Below, piece after piece: positions 13,235-13,733 of a stretch of DNA of 13,733 bases. This DNA is from Bacteroidales bacterium (lineage in GTDB: Bacteria; Bacteroidota; Bacteroidia; Bacteroidales; Paludibacteraceae). The DNA is taken from the NCBI GenBank assembly GCA_900769035.1, contig CAAGFD010000030.1:1-13733 (forward strand). The letters run 5' to 3'. The stretch's first letter is position 1. Each line of letters begins with the position of its first letter. The notes below the pieces were generated by a model. That model had not been told where the DNA came from. It ran no database searches and worked only from the letters and a program-made list of their open reading frames with translations. The translations under genes and the position numbers were made by a program.

Positions 13235-13733
13235 ATGAAAAAAATACTTCTTAAAAAAGGATTAGTATTCAGTGGATGTGGATTTGAACGTACTGATATG
13301 TTGATTGTTGATGGTAAAATTGCTGAGATATCAACAAGGATTCATGATGATGAAGCTGAAGTGATTAATTTGATGGGATTATACGTTTTGCCGGGGTTGG
13401 TAGATGTGCATGTGCATTTGCGCGAACCGGGATTCGAATATAAAGAGACTATAAAAACGGGTACGACAGCCGCAGCTCACGCCGGATATACGGATATATT
13501 TAGTATGCCAAATCTTTCGCCGGCTCCCGATTCTGTAGACCATGTTAATGTGCAATTAAAAGCTATTGAAAAAGACGCTGTGATACATGTTCACCCATAC
13601 GGTTGTATTACCGAAGGTCAGAAAGGTGAGGGTAAATTGGTTGATTTTGCATCGCTGAAAGATATGGTTGCGGGCTTTTCGGATGATGGTAGAGGTGTGC
13701 AGAGTGACGAACTTATGCGCCAAGCCATGAAGG
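13235..13733 (+). CDS. pyrC: Dihydroorotase, 5' part, truncated by window end
   Basis: The first 166 codons are present and the reading frame is open to the window edge. Dihydroorotase closes N-carbamoyl-aspartate to dihydroorotate in pyrimidine synthesis. The metal-binding motif is VDVHVHLREPG at 57-67 (His59, His61, Arg63), followed by KETIKTGTTAAAHAGYT and FSMPNLSPAPDS, all typical of the class I (PyrC/amidohydrolase) form. GFSDDGRGVQ at 147-156 holds the Asp pair found in this class. An N-terminal beta segment (VFSGCGFERTDMLIVDGKI) precedes the barrel. Allantoinase or dihydropyrimidinase relatives share the HVHLREPG motif, but the SDDG motif favours dihydroorotase. It starts 41 bases after fmt, probably in the same transcript. 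Confidence 0.92.
   Translation, partial: MKKILLKKGLVFSGCGFERTDMLIVDGKIAEISTRIHDDEAEVINLMGLYVLPGLVDVHVHLREPGFEYKETIKTGTTAAAHAGYTDIFSMPNLSPAPDSVDHVNVQLKAIEKDAVIHVHPYGCITEGQKGEGKLVDFASLKDMVAGFSDDGRGVQSDELMRQAMK

Overview
The window looks like chromosomal DNA from a member of the Bacteroidota, most likely order Bacteroidales. The evidence is AT-rich codon use, four matches to the Bacteroides-type -7 promoter element TAnnTTTG upstream of genes, A-rich rather than Shine-Dalgarno leaders, an UpxY-like NusG paralog heading a polysaccharide export operon, and a pdxJ-exbB-exbD-tonB cluster divergent from nadK, an order I recall from Bacteroidales genomes. I cannot assign a genus. I see no rRNA, tRNA, CRISPR array, insertion sequence or att site.

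Region 1 (1-6660, + strand) is an exopolysaccharide export operon. A 226-base leader holds a promoter match and a small interrupted palindrome. It is followed by an UpxY/NusG-type antiterminator, a Wza-type outer-membrane lipoprotein, a Wzc-type co-polymerase and tyrosine kinase, a UDP-glucose 6-dehydrogenase, and an exported Ntn hydrolase of the choloylglycine/linear-amide hydrolase family. Gaps are 27-59 bases and I see no internal promoter, so this reads as one transcript. No glycosyltransferase, flippase or polymerase gene lies in the window. A hairpin with a T-run, partly overlapping the next promoter, closes the block.

Region 2 (6616-7854) is the monocistronic housekeeping ATPase ychF. 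It ends at a perfect 18-bp stem that probably terminates transcription from both sides.

Region 3 (7874-11168, - strand) is a tight five-gene operon read leftward: pdxJ (vitamin B6 synthesis), exbB, exbD, a TonB/TolA-like energy transducer, and a DJ-1/PfpI family protein. Gaps are 6-30 bases. It starts from a strong promoter match at 11161-11168 and ends at the shared terminator.

Region 4 (11117-13733, + strand) holds nadK, fmt and the 5' part of a dihydroorotase gene that runs off the window. The nadK and pdxJ promoter matches point toward each other, so the two transcripts should overlap at their 5' ends. Degenerate 14-bp tandem repeats begin on the nadK stop codon and fill part of the nadK-fmt gap.

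Most genes are familiar families. The least ordinary parts are the small export operon carrying an Ntn hydrolase, the lipobox-like context of that enzyme's nucleophile, and the promoter/terminator arrangements around ychF and nadK/pdxJ. I found no convincing wholly new system.
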